A stretch of 64,000 nt of DNA from Nageia nagi. Taxonomy: Eukaryota > Pinophyta. The stretch lies in assembly GCA_050084985.1 (NCBI GenBank), contig JBITNC010000001.1, positions 127,348,001-127,412,000 of the forward strand. Reading direction: 5' to 3'. A program made the position numbers and the translations under genes. Every line of letters starts with the position of its first letter. Position 1 is the first letter of the stretch. The notes beneath the pieces are model-generated. The model ran no database searches. It saw nothing but the letters and a program-made list of their open reading frames with translations, and was not told the DNA's origin. Of this stretch, positions 12,201 to 23,849 are shown piece after piece.

Positions 12201-12643
12201 GGAATGGTCACCTTTTGATGCACTAAAGGTTTCTTTTTCACTTTTTTAGCCTCAATAATAGATTTACCCACAATCTTCAAATATTTATCAAAACAAATTG
12301 TTTCCCTAAAACCTTCAAATTTATTACTATAAGAAGCAAACCATTCATCTAATTCATCAGTTCTTCATCTTCCTCTGGTGAAGGTGGTGGAATAAGAAAC
12401 ATAGGCTTGGATGACCTAGGCAAGGGAGTGTGTGAGTTAGATGATGACTCATGCCCATTGTTGTTGCCTCCCCTTTCTCCTTCCCTCCTTGTACCATTTG
12501 GGTTGCCTAAAGCTGCCCTCAATTCTTATTGATTTGTCTCTTGTAAGGACTAAAGACACCATTCTTTGTAGCATGTCAATTAGGGCATCGAACTTTTGCT
12601 CAACCCTATCAACTAGCCTTTAAGGCTCTTCATCCTCTTCCAT
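9224..12643 (-). pseudogene. Ty3/gypsy element E gag-pol
   Basis: Reading leftward, gag begins at the ATG at 12643 (MEEDEEP then a stop). Next come a retrotransposon gag core with EGSAYSWWHHGL near 12070 and a zinc finger CFICKSPWQRGHKC near 11450-11500. A decayed protease and a reverse transcriptase follow, the latter with [46 protein letters not shown] and FFDDILVYS (FFDD at 10213-10224). The RNase H domain is at 9542-9883 and the start of the integrase zinc-binding region at 9224-9300. The sequence stops there, where element B's LTR begins. Many stops and frameshifts make it inactive. The integrase core and 3' LTR are missing, so the gypsy lineage cannot be assigned. Confidence 0.85.
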
Positions 12644-13051
12644 GTTTATCATCTCCAAAGCAAGTATATTTCTCCTAGTAAAATACTAATGAATAAGGGG
12701 ACAATGCATAAAACCCTATCAAACACTAAAAAAATGGAATTTTGAAATATTGAAAATTCTTACCACCAAAATTTTTTCTGACACTAGAAATCTGCAATTT
12801 GGCCAAAAGGGTATCCAAATCTGCAATTTTTATTTTCAAACAAAAATCCTTAAAAATCCATGATTTTCACTAAGGCATAAATTTTCACCATAAAAAAACA
12901 CTTTTCAACATGAATCTAAAATAGCCACAAAAATTTTTTGAAAGCCCTAATTTTTCTAAAAACCCTAATTTAGAAAAACTCAAAAATTGAGATACTCATA
13001 ATTGCCAAAACTAAGAAAAATAGACACTAACCACAAGCTGGTAAGATTCCA

Positions 13052-13063
13052 GCTCTGATACCA
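13052..13063 (-). promoter_or_regulatory. Primer binding site, element E
   Basis: The minus strand reads TGGTATCAGAGC, an exact match to the standard initiator-Met tRNA site. It lies three bases inside the LTR that starts at 13067. Confidence 0.8.
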
Positions 13064-13066
13064 ATT

Positions 13067-13860
13067 TGATGCTCCTTTTATATTTCTTTTTATAGAAAAC
13101 CCTCAATATAAAAATGTAGAGATAAATTCTAGCAATAAAACAACTCAAAAATTGCTCATAAAATAACACACAAGTATGAGGAGAAATCAGCCAATGTCAT
13201 ATATTCAATATTGCCAAACCAATACAATAGCTAGAATGGATAAATGGAGTCCCTAAGGAACTCAAAATGCAGATACAAACTCCCACAAGTGGGACAAATT
13301 GACCCTAAGATTGAACTGATGCAAAAACTCCTCAAAATTAACCCCAAATACAAGCATAGGCTTTGGGGCTTCCAACAGGTCTGAAACACATGTCACAAAT
13401 GCTCCCAAAAATATTGTGAACTTCCCAAAATGAGTGAATCCCTTCACCAAAAATGCCATGAACCACTCATAGATGCCTCTTTTTGTATTTTTAAGATTTT
13501 AGGGCAACACCTTCAATAATATTGCTAAGACCCCAACCATGCGCCTCTAATGCACTATGGGAATGAGCAAGACTTGTAATCTCAACTCATGGAAACTCTA
13601 GGGTTTCAATATTCAATTCTGATATCAACATAACATGCCCAAAATGGGATGCTCACTTCTATTTATATGATGAGGTTCTAATTTGGAGTTGACATCTCCC
13701 AACCCTAAAATCACTTAAAGTGCCCTATTACAACATAAAAACATAAAACATAAATAAACACAACTCAAGTTATGTCTCCTAGTCACATGAACCCCTTTTT
13801 TCACTTTTATAATTAAGTGTAGGAGATATTTACAACAATATTTATTTTTGGGACATTACA
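13067..13860 (-). repeat. 5' LTR of gypsy element E
   Basis: This 794-base segment runs from TGATGCTCC next to the primer site to GGGACATTACA, where copia element A integrase sequence resumes. No second copy exists in the window, so the 3' LTR is lost. Between 12644 and 13050 is an AT-rich leader without other features. Confidence 0.7.
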
Positions 13861-14897
13861 AACTTTCTCCTTTTCTCATTAGCCACATGTGCATATGCCA
13901 AACACCCAAAAAAATTTATGCGATTGACATTAGGTTTCTTTTGAAACCATGCTTCATATGGAGTCATGTTCTCCAAGCTTCTTGAAGGACATTCATTCAA
14001 AATATATATTATTTTCCTAACAACATCAACCCAATACCAATTTGTTAATTTTTTATTTTTCATTATACTTCTAGCCATCTCCACCATTGTTCTATTCATT
14101 CTTTTCGCCAATCCATTTTGTTGTGGAGTGTAGGTAGCTATCATTTATCTTTTAATGTCAAAATCTTTGCAATATTGAATGAATTCATTGTAACAAAACT
14201 CACCACCTCTATCAATCCTCAAGCATTTTATGGTCCTCCCAGTTTGGTTCTCAACAAGGCTCTTGAAATCCTTGAAACATCTAAAGGCGTCATCTTTTTG
14301 TTTAATAAAAAAAGGTGTCCCAACACATCCTTGAAAAATCATCAATGGAAGTGAGAAAGTAGGAGTTATTACCCAAACTCGTAGTTTGCATTGGATCACG
14401 AATATCAAAATGAATTAATCGAAGTGGGTATTGCACCCTCCATGCTTCACTTTTTAGAAATCAATGCCTAGAATTATTTCCCGAAGCTTCACAAACATCC
14501 TTTAGATATTCAACTTTTGGTAAGCCATACAGTTGTGGTGAGAACAATTTTAAACTTGAAAAGTTTAAATGCCCAAATCTGAGATGTAATAGTTAATCCT
14601 TACTTTCAACAATCACATTCACAAAGCTTACCCCTTATCCTTCAAACTTCAAAGGAAACAGCCAATTGGTTGTCATTTGTATAATAGTAACCAGCCTATT
14701 GCCATTATTTTTATCATAAATCTTACATATTGTATCATCAAAGATTAACTTATAATTTTTCTCCATCATTTGCTAAATACTCAACAAATTATGTTCATAT
14801 TTTGATCCTAGTAAGTGTCCTTTACCTTCATATTTTCTCCTTTTTTTTTGCACTTCCATATCTCCTTTTCTAGTCACATCCAAAAACTTCTCATCCT
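13861..14897 (-). pseudogene. Element A pre-integrase and integrase
   Basis: On the minus strand from 14897 there is a gag-pre-integrase region ending in QMMEKNYKLIFDDTICKIYD. The integrase core follows, with IKCLRIDRGGEFCYNEFIQY carrying the second catalytic Asp and TPQQNGLAKRMNRTMVEMAR carrying the third catalytic position. That position is Lys (codon 14103-14105) instead of Glu. The core continues to FFGCLAYAHVANEKRRK and is cut at 13860 by element E's LTR. On the right it is cut at 14897 by element D. Frameshifts are present. Confidence 0.8.
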
Positions 14898-15400
14898 TGA
14901 AAGGAGTGAAGGCTTTTTCACAAAAATCACCTTGAATGGATAATCCTACAATTAAGAGAACTCATATTCATACACAAGTGACATAAGCAAGTATAGTGTT
15001 TCCTTTGAAAGTGAGAATACTCCATTTTGAATGTAGGAATGTATTACTTCTCAAGAACTACAATAATGTCTCAATCATATCTTCCTATAAACTATGAGCA
15101 TAACTTTGTCTCATACATGTGTGTAGAAATCTTAAAACGAGCCACCTATTTATAGCAAAAACTTCCCTCATGAGCTTACCATTTTATCCAAGGGGAAACT
15201 TAAATATCCAATGGATAAATATGCCCTTTTGTAACCAAGGGACAAACATCTCCTACAAGTAGATGAGGGGTACAATAAGTTACATTTATTTATTTCCATA
15301 AATACTAAAAGGTATTTATAAAAAATTTTAAGTATTTAGATGAATTAATCTAAATAAGAAACATTTTAAATGCTTTAGTAATGCATAACAAATTCCAACA
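14898..15400 (-). repeat. 3' LTR of element D
   Basis: It matches 19166-19667 throughout, for example TTATCCAAGGGGAAAC against TTATCCAAGGGAAAAC. In element orientation it starts TGTTGGAATTTG and ends in CA. It contains a TATAAATAG box on the minus strand near 15150. Confidence 0.85.
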
Positions 15401-15959
15401 CTCCCCTGTAATGCAATATTGGGTTGAGAGTAGAGAAGATAGAGAGAGCTTTACATTTTGAGAAGTAATAGATCCTAGACAATGCTTAACTACTTAACCA
15501 TTTTAACAAATGGTTTACAATACAATAACCATCAACCATAAATGGTTTCAATGTATAAGTAGTCTTCAACAAGAAGTTGACATGATGAGCTTCTATGAGT
15601 TTACATTCTTGAAGTAACATGCAATCTCAATAAGAAACTACAAGCTATAAGCAACTCATAAACAAGATCAGTTAGATGCAATATATATGCATTCATATTG
15701 ACATAGAATAAATGAATCAAATAATACCCTCCATGAATTGATCAAATGATGCACTATAAGTTATCACAAATATGTCAAGCAAACTCATAGTCACAAGTTA
15801 ATATATAGATTAAACATGTGTTGATCATTATCATCAAGAATAAGACATATATTTAAATATGCACATACTAGTTCCTCACACATGGATAACTAAACAGTGT
15901 AAGAAGTGTACAAACAAGTTCATCTCATGTGGATAACTAAACGATGTCAACATGCACAT
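15401..15959 (-). other. 3' non-coding region of element D
   Basis: This runs from the purine tract beside the LTR to the integrase break. It is non-coding and is related to the region before the 3' LTR of element C (44.9-45.5 kb), sharing for example CTCATAAACAAGATC followed by GTTAGATGCA. A short GGATAACTAAAC motif is repeated at about 15886 and 15932. Confidence 0.6.
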
Positions 15960-18005
15960 ACTAGTTCATATCTCACAAAGATGCATTTTTCTAACTTGTT
16001 ATCCAACTTCTCCATTTTCTTAGAAACTATGAAGGAAAATGCTTCAAATCCAAAGATCCTTAGATGAGAGATATCAAATTTCTTTCCTTTCCATGCCTCA
16101 TATGGATTTTTACCTTCAACTAGTTTTGTGAGACACCTATTCAAGGTGTAGATTACAATGCTCACAGCTTCACCACATAAAAACTTAGAAAGATTATCCA
16201 TTGTGCATCTAGCCATCTCCATTATGGTCTTATTCTTCCTTTTTGCAACACCATTTTATTGTAGAGTATAAGGGATTGTAAGTTACCTTTTGATCCATTA
16301 CCTTTGCACAAAAGTCATTGAACTCATTGTTTATGTATTCACACCCATTATCCGACCTTAGCATCTCAATATTTAGATTGGTTTGATTTTCAACTAAGGC
16401 CATAAACTCCTTGAAATATCAAAGGTTTGATCTTTATGTTCTAGTAGATACCCAAACGTCATCCTACTAAAGTCACTAATAAAAGTAAGGACATAAGATG
16501 CTCTTGTAAGTGACTTAGTTTGAAAAAGACTTATCAAATCTAAGTGTATCAATTAAAGAGGTAGAGATGCCCTAGTTGCCTTATCCTTCTCAAATTTTTG
16601 CCTTTCAATCTTCTCTAAGATGTAATTTTCATAAAGGCCAATGGAAGGTGATATAAGAGCTAATCCTTTCACAAGATCTTAATCCTTCATGAGTTGAATA
16701 CTTTTGTGGTTTAGGTGGCCTAAACGTTGATGTTAAGGGTTGCCTTTAGAACAAACATTTGAGGCAAGGCAGAACTTAGTAGGCAATTGATCAAATATAT
16801 AAAGATCATTTTTTATTGATCTTGTTATCAATGTTGCAAACTCTTTCCTTAGGCTCTAAGAGTTTGAGTTGAACTCAAAGGTATATCATTTTCGTGCAAT
16901 TTTAATGACAGATAAAAGATTCATCTCTAACTTAGGTACAAAAAGCACATCTTCAATAACCTTCCCATGCATCAAAACACTTTTAATCCCTTGAACTTCT
17001 AGGATTGAGTTATCTCCTATCACTACCACATCCTTTCTATATTCGTAGAAGTTTTCAAACTTATTTCTTTCAAACTCATATGAATAGTGCAACCCAAATC
17101 CACTATCTAATCATTTGAAAAAGTATGAGACTAGGAATAAAGATTAAAAATATAAGCACTTTTATTATTCTTCTATGCTTTAAAGTTGTTCACTTTATCT
17201 TTGAATTTTCCATTTTCATCCCTCTTTTTCTTGTAGCAATGATCCTCTTTATGACCATAGATGCCACAAAAGTTACAATTACCATCAAATGTTTGCTTAC
17301 ACATAGGTTTGCTTGACTTACCTCTATTATCATGATGATTGTTTTTATTCTTCTTTGCATTTTTAGGATGAGCATGAGGAGTCTTCTAATGATTTTTGAA
17401 CATCCTCTTGAAGTGAGTCGAAACCAAAACTTTCTTATCGATGGTCTCTTCATACTTTAAGAGGAGTCTAAATATATTCTCTAAAGAAAAGGCTTCCTCT
17501 TCATCATCAAGTCTAGTCTCAATAATAATCACAAAATGACTAAACTTGGTTGAGAGTCTTTGTAAGATAATGAACACCATGAATTCATCATTGATCTAAT
17601 TACATCTATAACTCATAAGTTGAGTCCTTAGAGCAACAATCTTATTCAAGTAGATTTTCACACCCTCATTCTCCTCTTGATGAGATTGGAAGAGCTTTTG
17701 GAGGATGATGAAGCTCCTAAAAATTTAAACTTGAGCTAGATCTTCTTAAATCTATCCCATGCTTCTTTGGCGGAAGTTGATGTTGAAATCATGAGAACTT
17801 CATCTGAAATTGCTCTAAAGATCATAGATGTTGTCAACTCATTTATTTTGTTATACACCCCCAATGCTTTAGCTTTTCTTTGGGCAACTTGATTCTTATT
17901 CACTGTTTTCCAACATTTGCATGCTTAAAACTCTGATTTCATCCTTGGTTCCCAAATTTCATATTTGAAACCATCAAGGATGTGCTTAGGTGAAAAAGAG
18001 TCTCC
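15960..18005 (-). pseudogene. Element D gag and partial integrase
   Basis: Gag starts near 18005, where the expected ATG reads ATA, followed by GDSFSPKHILDGFKYEIWEP. A zinc knuckle CNFCGIYGHKEDHC (C-X2-C-X4-H-X4-C, all metal ligands present) lies near 17240-17285. The pre-integrase part is at 16886-17092. Integrase follows, with NGVAKRKNKT where the third catalytic residue is Lys (codon 16241-16243), and ends at KCIFVRY near 15965. The sequence then passes directly into 3' non-coding sequence, which shows an internal deletion of the reverse transcriptase and RNase H. Stops occur in all parts. Confidence 0.8.
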
Positions 18006-19151
18006 TATTTCTAGAAAAGAAAGGTCAATTTTGATTAAAGCACAAGAAGCATTAACATAAGATTTGTAAGCACCGAACTACCATATATATCATTGCAAGT
18101 AATATAACAATTGCAAATAATAAGCTACCCAAAATTGCAAGTATCATAACCATTACAAGTAACATAGCAAGCTTTTCACTAACCATCAGAACAATTGCAA
18201 TCAACCAATATTGTTAACCATATTGTTCACAAAATTATCTTAACTTGTACATTGTTGTTGCATCACAAAGGGTCACACTGTGGTGTTGGCATGGTGTGGC
18301 GTAGGGTTGCACGGGACAAAGCCCCTCTTGCTTGGTGTTTGTTCCTCCATTTTATCCCTGTCGAATATGTAGCGGTTGCACCCTAGAATAGAGTGCTAAA
18401 AAATGACAAAGCTCATGGTAAAAAAAAAATAGAGAGTGGCAATCGAGGTTTTGTGGAAGTTGCTAGTAGAGGTTCGCAAGCTGGTGGGAGGATACCACAA
18501 CCTCATATTTTCAAAAAAAATTGTACATATACATTTATGCATTTGATACAACATATTTAAAAAAAAAATTAATAACTTTCAAAAAGAAAAAAATACATTA
18601 TATATATTTGATTTAATAACATTTGCATATTTGATACAATATTTTTGAATAATTATCATATATATTTTTCAAAGGGAAATGTATTGTATAATACATATAT
18701 GATATAAAAAAAATACCTCAAAGGTTTTTTTTTTGTTTTTACAAAATAGCAATACATATAAAACAACAATAAATCCCCTTCTTTTTGTATGAAACAATTG
18801 TAATAATTTTATAAAAAAATTGTACAAATTTTACGCTTTTCTTTCTTTTTAAAAAACATAAAAAAATTTGTATAGGGTAAAAAAAAATTGCAAATTTCTA
18901 CTACTATAAATACCATAACAATACATTATTCTTAAACAATTTTATAAATAAATTATAACTAACACAAGAATGTTAGTCCTACAATAATAACATATTGTTA
19001 TTTTTAAGCAACTATTGTTAAAAAAATTGAACTAACATAATAAATATGTTAATATACATAAAAAGAATAACTCAAATGTGAGGAGGGAGAGGAGGTACAC
19101 CTAATAAGGGTGTTACCTTACAAAATGAAGTAGGAAGATCCTCCAAGGAAG
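18006..19151 (-). other. Untranslated leader of element D
   Basis: About 1.15 kb lies between the primer site and gag. From the primer site outward there are about 650 bases of AT-rich sequence with homopolymer runs, then a GC-richer block at about 18260-18505, then ordinary sequence to gag. This is the same order as in elements B and F. Confidence 0.6.
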
Positions 19152-19163
19152 GCTTTGATACCA
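19152..19163 (-). promoter_or_regulatory. Primer binding site, element D
   Basis: The minus strand reads TGGTATCAAAGC, one change from the standard initiator-Met tRNA site. It lies two bases inside the 5' LTR at 19166. Confidence 0.75.
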
Positions 19164-19165
19164 AT

Positions 19166-19667
19166 TGAAAGGAGAGAAGTCTCCTTCATTAAGATCACCT
19201 TGAATGGATAATCTTACAACTAAAAAAACTCATATTCATACACAACTGACACAAGCAAGTATAATGGTTCCTGTCAAGGTGAGAGTACTCCACTTTGAAT
19301 CTAGGAATGTATTACTTCTCAAGAATTACGATGCTCTCTCAATCTTATCTTCCTATAAACTATAAACATAATTTTATCTCATACAAGTGTGTAGAAAGCT
19401 AAGGGGAGCCTCTTATTTATAACAAAAAATCTCTCGTGGGCTTACCCTCTTATCCAAGGGAAAACCTAAATATCCAATGGATAAGTATGCCCTTTTTTAA
19501 CCAAGGGACAAACTTCTATTACAAGTGGATGAAGGGTACAACAAGTTTGCACTTATTTAATTCCCTAAATACTAAAAGGTATTTATAAATATTTTTAAGT
19601 ATTTAAATGAATTAGTCTAAGTGAGAAATATTTTAGATACCTTAATAATGCATTACAAATTCTAACA
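19166..19667 (-). repeat. 5' LTR of element D
   Basis: It pairs with 14898-15400. It has terminal TG and CA and is flanked on the right by ATCCC, the probable target duplication. Confidence 0.85.
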
Positions 19668-19672
19668 ATCCC

Positions 19673-20758
19673 CAAGCTTGATACTTGATTTATAGGAATG
19701 ATCAAGAGATGATGAACACTTTCTTCTTGTTGGTTATATTATTAGTGCAACCACTATCCAAAATCTATGCCTCATAATCATTTTTCTTAGCCTTGGTAAA
19801 ATGAGTATAAGACAAAAGCAAAGCTTGTTATTCATAGAATTCCTCTTTATCATAGTGGATTTTATTTCCATCATTTGATGTTTGTTTCAATATGCACTCT
19901 CTCTCAAAATGGTCATATTTGTTACAGTGGTAACATTGCATGTTTATTTTGTCTCCACTTCCTTTACCTCTATCGGTTGCTCCACCTCTAAGGATCAATC
20001 CATGTTCATTATCTTAGCTTTGTTCTCTACCTCTATCTCTTCTCCCTCTTCCTTTAGAAGTGTGATGGTCTCTACCTTGTCCACTACCACTTGCTTCATT
20101 CTCTTTTGTAGAAAATGCCTTCTCTTCAACACCTCTAACTTGGAGTTCTTTAAGTCTATCCTCATGTGACATGAGAGAGTCGATCAACTAATCATATTCA
20201 AGTGTGGATAGGTCCTTACTTTCTTCTATTATTATTGCTACATGATTTCGCTTGGGAGTAAGTGTTCTTAACACCTTTTTTATCATAACATTCTTGTCAA
20301 TGTCTTCTCCAAGAGTGGGCATCTTATTCACAATGGCTTTCACTCACACAATAATCACCAGCCCCTTCATTATTTTGCATCCTCATGATTTCAAACTCTC
20401 TTGTCAAAGTTTGTAATTTTACCTCCTTCATGACTTAGAGAGTTCCTTCATACCCTTCCTTCAAAGCTTTCCAAGCTTATTTGGTTGTTGTACAACTTGC
20501 AATTATTGGGACAATGGTCTCTTTAAGAGCTAAATGTAAATGATACAAAGCAAGGTTATTTTTATTATGATCCTCCTTGGTATTCTTCATCACATTTGAT
20601 GTTAGAGTGCTCCAATCAACAAGTTCTATGTAGCCATCTTTAACTATGTCCCACAAATATTTGCCTACAAGAAAAGTCTTCATATTTATGATCCAATATT
20701 CATAATTTGATCCATCAAACTAAGGAATTGGTAGAGAGGAATTTGTGTTGTTTTCCAT
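19673..20758 (-). pseudogene. Element A gag
   Basis: The start codon at 20758 gives MENNTNSSLPIP, then SNYEYWIINMKTFLVGKYLW and WSTLTSNVMKNTKEDHNKNN, a UBN2-type copia gag. A zinc knuckle CYHCNKYDHFEREC lies at 19894-19935. It keeps C-X2-C-X4-H-X4-C but has Asp where Gly is usual. A short piece of pre-integrase sequence follows, and the frame is cut at 19672 by element D. It resumes on the other side of D at 14897. Stops and frameshifts occur in the middle of gag. Confidence 0.8.
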
Positions 20759-20857
20759 TATATCACAATCCAACAAAAATTAGGCTTTAATCAAGAATTT
20801 TGTAAATTGCAAGAGGGAAACTCCACATGCTTGCTCAAACCCTTCTTCAAGCAACAT

Positions 20858-20869
20858 GCTCCGATACCA
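20858..20869 (-). promoter_or_regulatory. Primer binding site, element A
   Basis: The minus strand reads TGGTATCGGAGC, one base from the standard initiator-Met tRNA site. It sits two bases inside the LTR. Confidence 0.8.
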
Positions 20870-20871
20870 AA

Positions 20872-21372
20872 TGTAAAATCTTAATAACAAAAATTGGCAT
20901 ACATTCACAAAACGAATTCAATAATAAAGAAAAATAAACACATCAACATGATATCTTTATTAAGTCTTTAAAAGTGCTACACACCCAACAAGAGTTTACA
21001 CAATGCTAGATCTCAAATAGATCAATGCCATCTAGAATCAAACTCACAAGTGCGAGGGAAACAAAGTAAATATATAATGAATAAAAATGAGAAGATGAAC
21101 TGAAGGATTTAACTCTTCAATTTCACACAACAAAAATAAATTGACATTGATGAAACATCATATCGTTTCAATCCTTTTCTAAGAAATGCGACTACACTTG
21201 GAAATTGATGCCTAGGCATATTCAAAACATCCCAAACGTTGTCCTTGTTAAAATGCCATCACATTTTCCTAAAACATGTCTGCACTTTAGAAACACCACC
21301 ACATTTTGTTTGACTCCCTATGTTTCATCAAAAATAGCCAAAGAGGCAAGATCTTGAGGTCTAACTCCAACA
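20872..21372 (-). repeat. 5' LTR of copia element A
   Basis: This 501-base copy is related to 3218-3721. It ends CCAACA at 21372 and is followed by TGCAA, also found at the left end of the element. Confidence 0.8.
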
Positions 21373-21377
21373 TGCAA

Positions 21378-22677
21378 TATGAAGATATACTTATTTTGGA
21401 CTACTCCTTTATGTGACTTTAAGCCTAGAATTAGATTTCTTCATAATATTAGAATATAATATTTAAGATAGATAGAATACTAGGAAGAAATCATTGGTAA
21501 ATACTCATACTAGAAAGAAATCATTGATAGGGAGATCTTAACGTGCCTTAAATTGTCAAGGTGAGAAAAAGAAAGTGGTTTAGAGTGACTTAAGGGGCAT
21601 GTGCATATGTTTAAGAGTTATGTTTATACTTGCATCCTTGGGAAAGCGTATGGAGTTTTTATGACACCCAAAAACCTACATTTGAACTCCAATAAGCTTA
21701 AATTTTCCGAAGATGAACTCTAAAATATTTTAAAGCATCTAACAAGCCTCTTAACAAATAAATTAAAAGTTTATCATCTTATTTGATTAGTAGAACAATA
21801 TATAGCTAAATGTGATGCCCCATAAACATGAATATAGGCTTCATGAGAGCCTAATTATGTTAAAAATAAATAGGTATCACCTAAACTTATGAATGCACAA
21901 AAAACAAAGCAAATATATACATGCATGTAGAATTAATACCCAACAAACCAGCAAAAGTGAAACTTGTATATAAAATAAATAAATAAAGAATCCAAGTTTC
22001 TACATCCTAACATAATGTGGGTTGAGAGGGTACCTTTTTACTCAATATCTCTTTGAAATGCAAGAACTTTTTATTTTTCTTATGTTATTTTCTATACATA
22101 AAATTTCTCTTATGAGAAACTTCTTTACACCTCCATCGTATACCTCTTACATGCATGGAAGAGATTGAATGCATGTTTGAAGGCATGCTACTCTATCGAC
22201 CTACCCATTGTTTAACATCGAAAGAATGCCATGATGGTTCAACTAACATGAGGGGAATGTCTTCTCACTCTAACAACAAAATAGAACTCCATTACTCAAC
22301 CTTGGATATTCCATAACACTCCTTTCTACATTCCATATTTTGGGTTGATTTTAGAATTTTAGAATTTAATATTAATTTTATCCTTCACATGGTGACAATT
22401 GTCTAAAACTTGGTATTTCCTTTAATTAGTGAAATAATATAATGGGTGCCTCTTAAAATACCCCCTCCTTCATAATTGACAATAATCCTTAAGTATCAAC
22501 ATGCTACTTTAATATTGTCCACAATTCATTAGTTTTTCCAAGTGCCTACTTTTATAATTATTGAATGGAAAAGGTAAGCATTTAAATTAGAATCCTTCTA
22601 CTAATTTAGAGAATATATTTAATTCATTACATATACTATATTTATTAAATTAATCATATTTAATTATGGATTATATA
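21378..22677. other. Stretch without recognisable gene
   Basis: AT-rich sequence between elements A and F. No coding frame of note and no recognisable repeat within the window. Confidence 0.5.
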
Positions 22678-23130
22678 TGTTGAAATGTGTAATGTAATAT
22701 TGTATTAAACTCTCCTTTTATGTAACCCACTTAAACACTTAAAGTATATACAGAAACCTTTAAATGTTTAATGAATATAATATGATGTAACCTTAACCTA
22801 ACCGTTGGGTCAAAGGGTGGTTAAAGGAAGGATTTTGCCCTATAAATAGAAGGTCTCTCCTTTTGTTTATACACACAAAAAATTGAAAAGCAAAATTATG
22901 CTCTAGGGTTAGTGTTAAGAGAGAAAGAATGAAGTCTTGTAAGAGTTGTCTATGGGAATAAGAAGATCTTAGTTAATGGATGTACTCTCTTGCATGAGAG
23001 GGACCAATTTATGTGTGTGTTCAATTTATGAGATTGGTTATTGACTTTATGTTTTTGTTATGTTGGTTTCGAGAGCCTCCTTGAAATCTTGGTAGATTAA
23101 AATTTTACTTTTTTAGGTTTAAATCCTTCA
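22678..23130 (+). repeat. 5' LTR of element F
   Basis: It runs from TGTTGAAATGTG to AAATCCTTCA, 453 bases. It shares with the solo LTR at 47.0 kb the TATAAATAGAAGG box region and the GTTA.TGGATGTACTC segment. Confidence 0.75.
22841..22849 (+). promoter_or_regulatory. LTR TATA box, element F
   Basis: TATAAATAG lies 163 bases into the LTR and is also present at the matching place of the solo LTR (47174-47182). It is probably the LTR promoter core. Confidence 0.55.
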
Positions 23131-23132
23131 TT

Positions 23133-23144
23133 TGGTATCAAAGC
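23133..23144 (+). promoter_or_regulatory. Primer binding site, element F
   Basis: TGGTATCAAAGC begins two bases after the LTR end and is one change from the standard initiator-Met tRNA site. Confidence 0.75.
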
Positions 23145-23849
23145 CATCTAGGAAGTCATTCCTACATCCTTGTTGAGGTAATATCAAGTGAAGGTATAAT
23201 CTCATACTTTCTTGTTTTGTTGATTTTGGATTATTATGATACTAACCATGTGTTGTTGGTTTCTAGTTTTTGAACCTTTGTTTCAAATGACACTATATTA
23301 TTGTTATGTTATTTTTACATACTAACATGTTATGTGAGTTACAATTTTTTTTGTAAAAAATGTTTAAACATAAAGCAACAATATGATATTGGTCATGAAA
23401 TTTATTATGTGAGTTATAAGCATTAAGTATGCATAATTAGTATGATATTGGTCATGAAATTTATATGAGTATAAATCTGTAATTTTTTTTACCCTTACAT
23501 TATTTGTCTACAAGTTGTTAAGTTTGCAATTTTTTAATCTCTCTAATAAATGTGCAACTTGTTGTATTAACCCATACAAGAATAGGAATATTGTTATGGT
23601 AACATAAAAAAAATGCTTACAAGTATATAGTTTTGGATATAACCCTATGTTACCATGTATTAAGAGGTCATTTTGTTTGCCTATGATGCAATTTTGTTTC
23701 CTTAATAAAAAAATAGAGGGTCAAATTTATTACATAAGGAGTGCTCAAACTATATGTTTGCTATTACCTATGCGACAGAGTCATGTTTTATCAAATTATA
23801 TCAAATTATTTTCCAATTCATAATAAAAAGTTTTTTTTAATGTTTTTTG

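Larger units (their letters stand above)
14898..19667 (-). mobile_element. Copia element D, internally deleted
   Basis: The LTRs lie at 14898-15400 and 19166-19667. They are flanked by ATCCT (14893-14897) and ATCCC (19668-19672), a target duplication with one difference. The element sits in element A between gag and integrase. It retains the leader, gag, zinc knuckle and part of integrase but has no reverse transcriptase or RNase H, so it could move only with help from another element. Both LTRs have diverged at many sites. Confidence 0.85.
3207..21372 (-). mobile_element. Ty1/copia element A, disrupted by nested insertions
   Basis: Two related LTRs (3218-3721 and 20872-21372) bracket minus-strand copia parts in the right order: gag at 19.7-20.8 kb, integrase at 13.9-14.9 kb, and reverse transcriptase end plus RNase H at 3.7-4.5 kb. 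A primer site lies just inside the right LTR. TGCAA occurs at 3202-3206 and 21373-21377 and is a plausible 5-bp target duplication. If so, the left LTR starts at 3207 with about 11 bases that the right LTR lacks; by LTR homology it starts at 3218. Gypsy element E and copia element D are inserted in it, copia element B sits against E, and the central part of its reverse transcriptase is missing. Confidence 0.75.
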
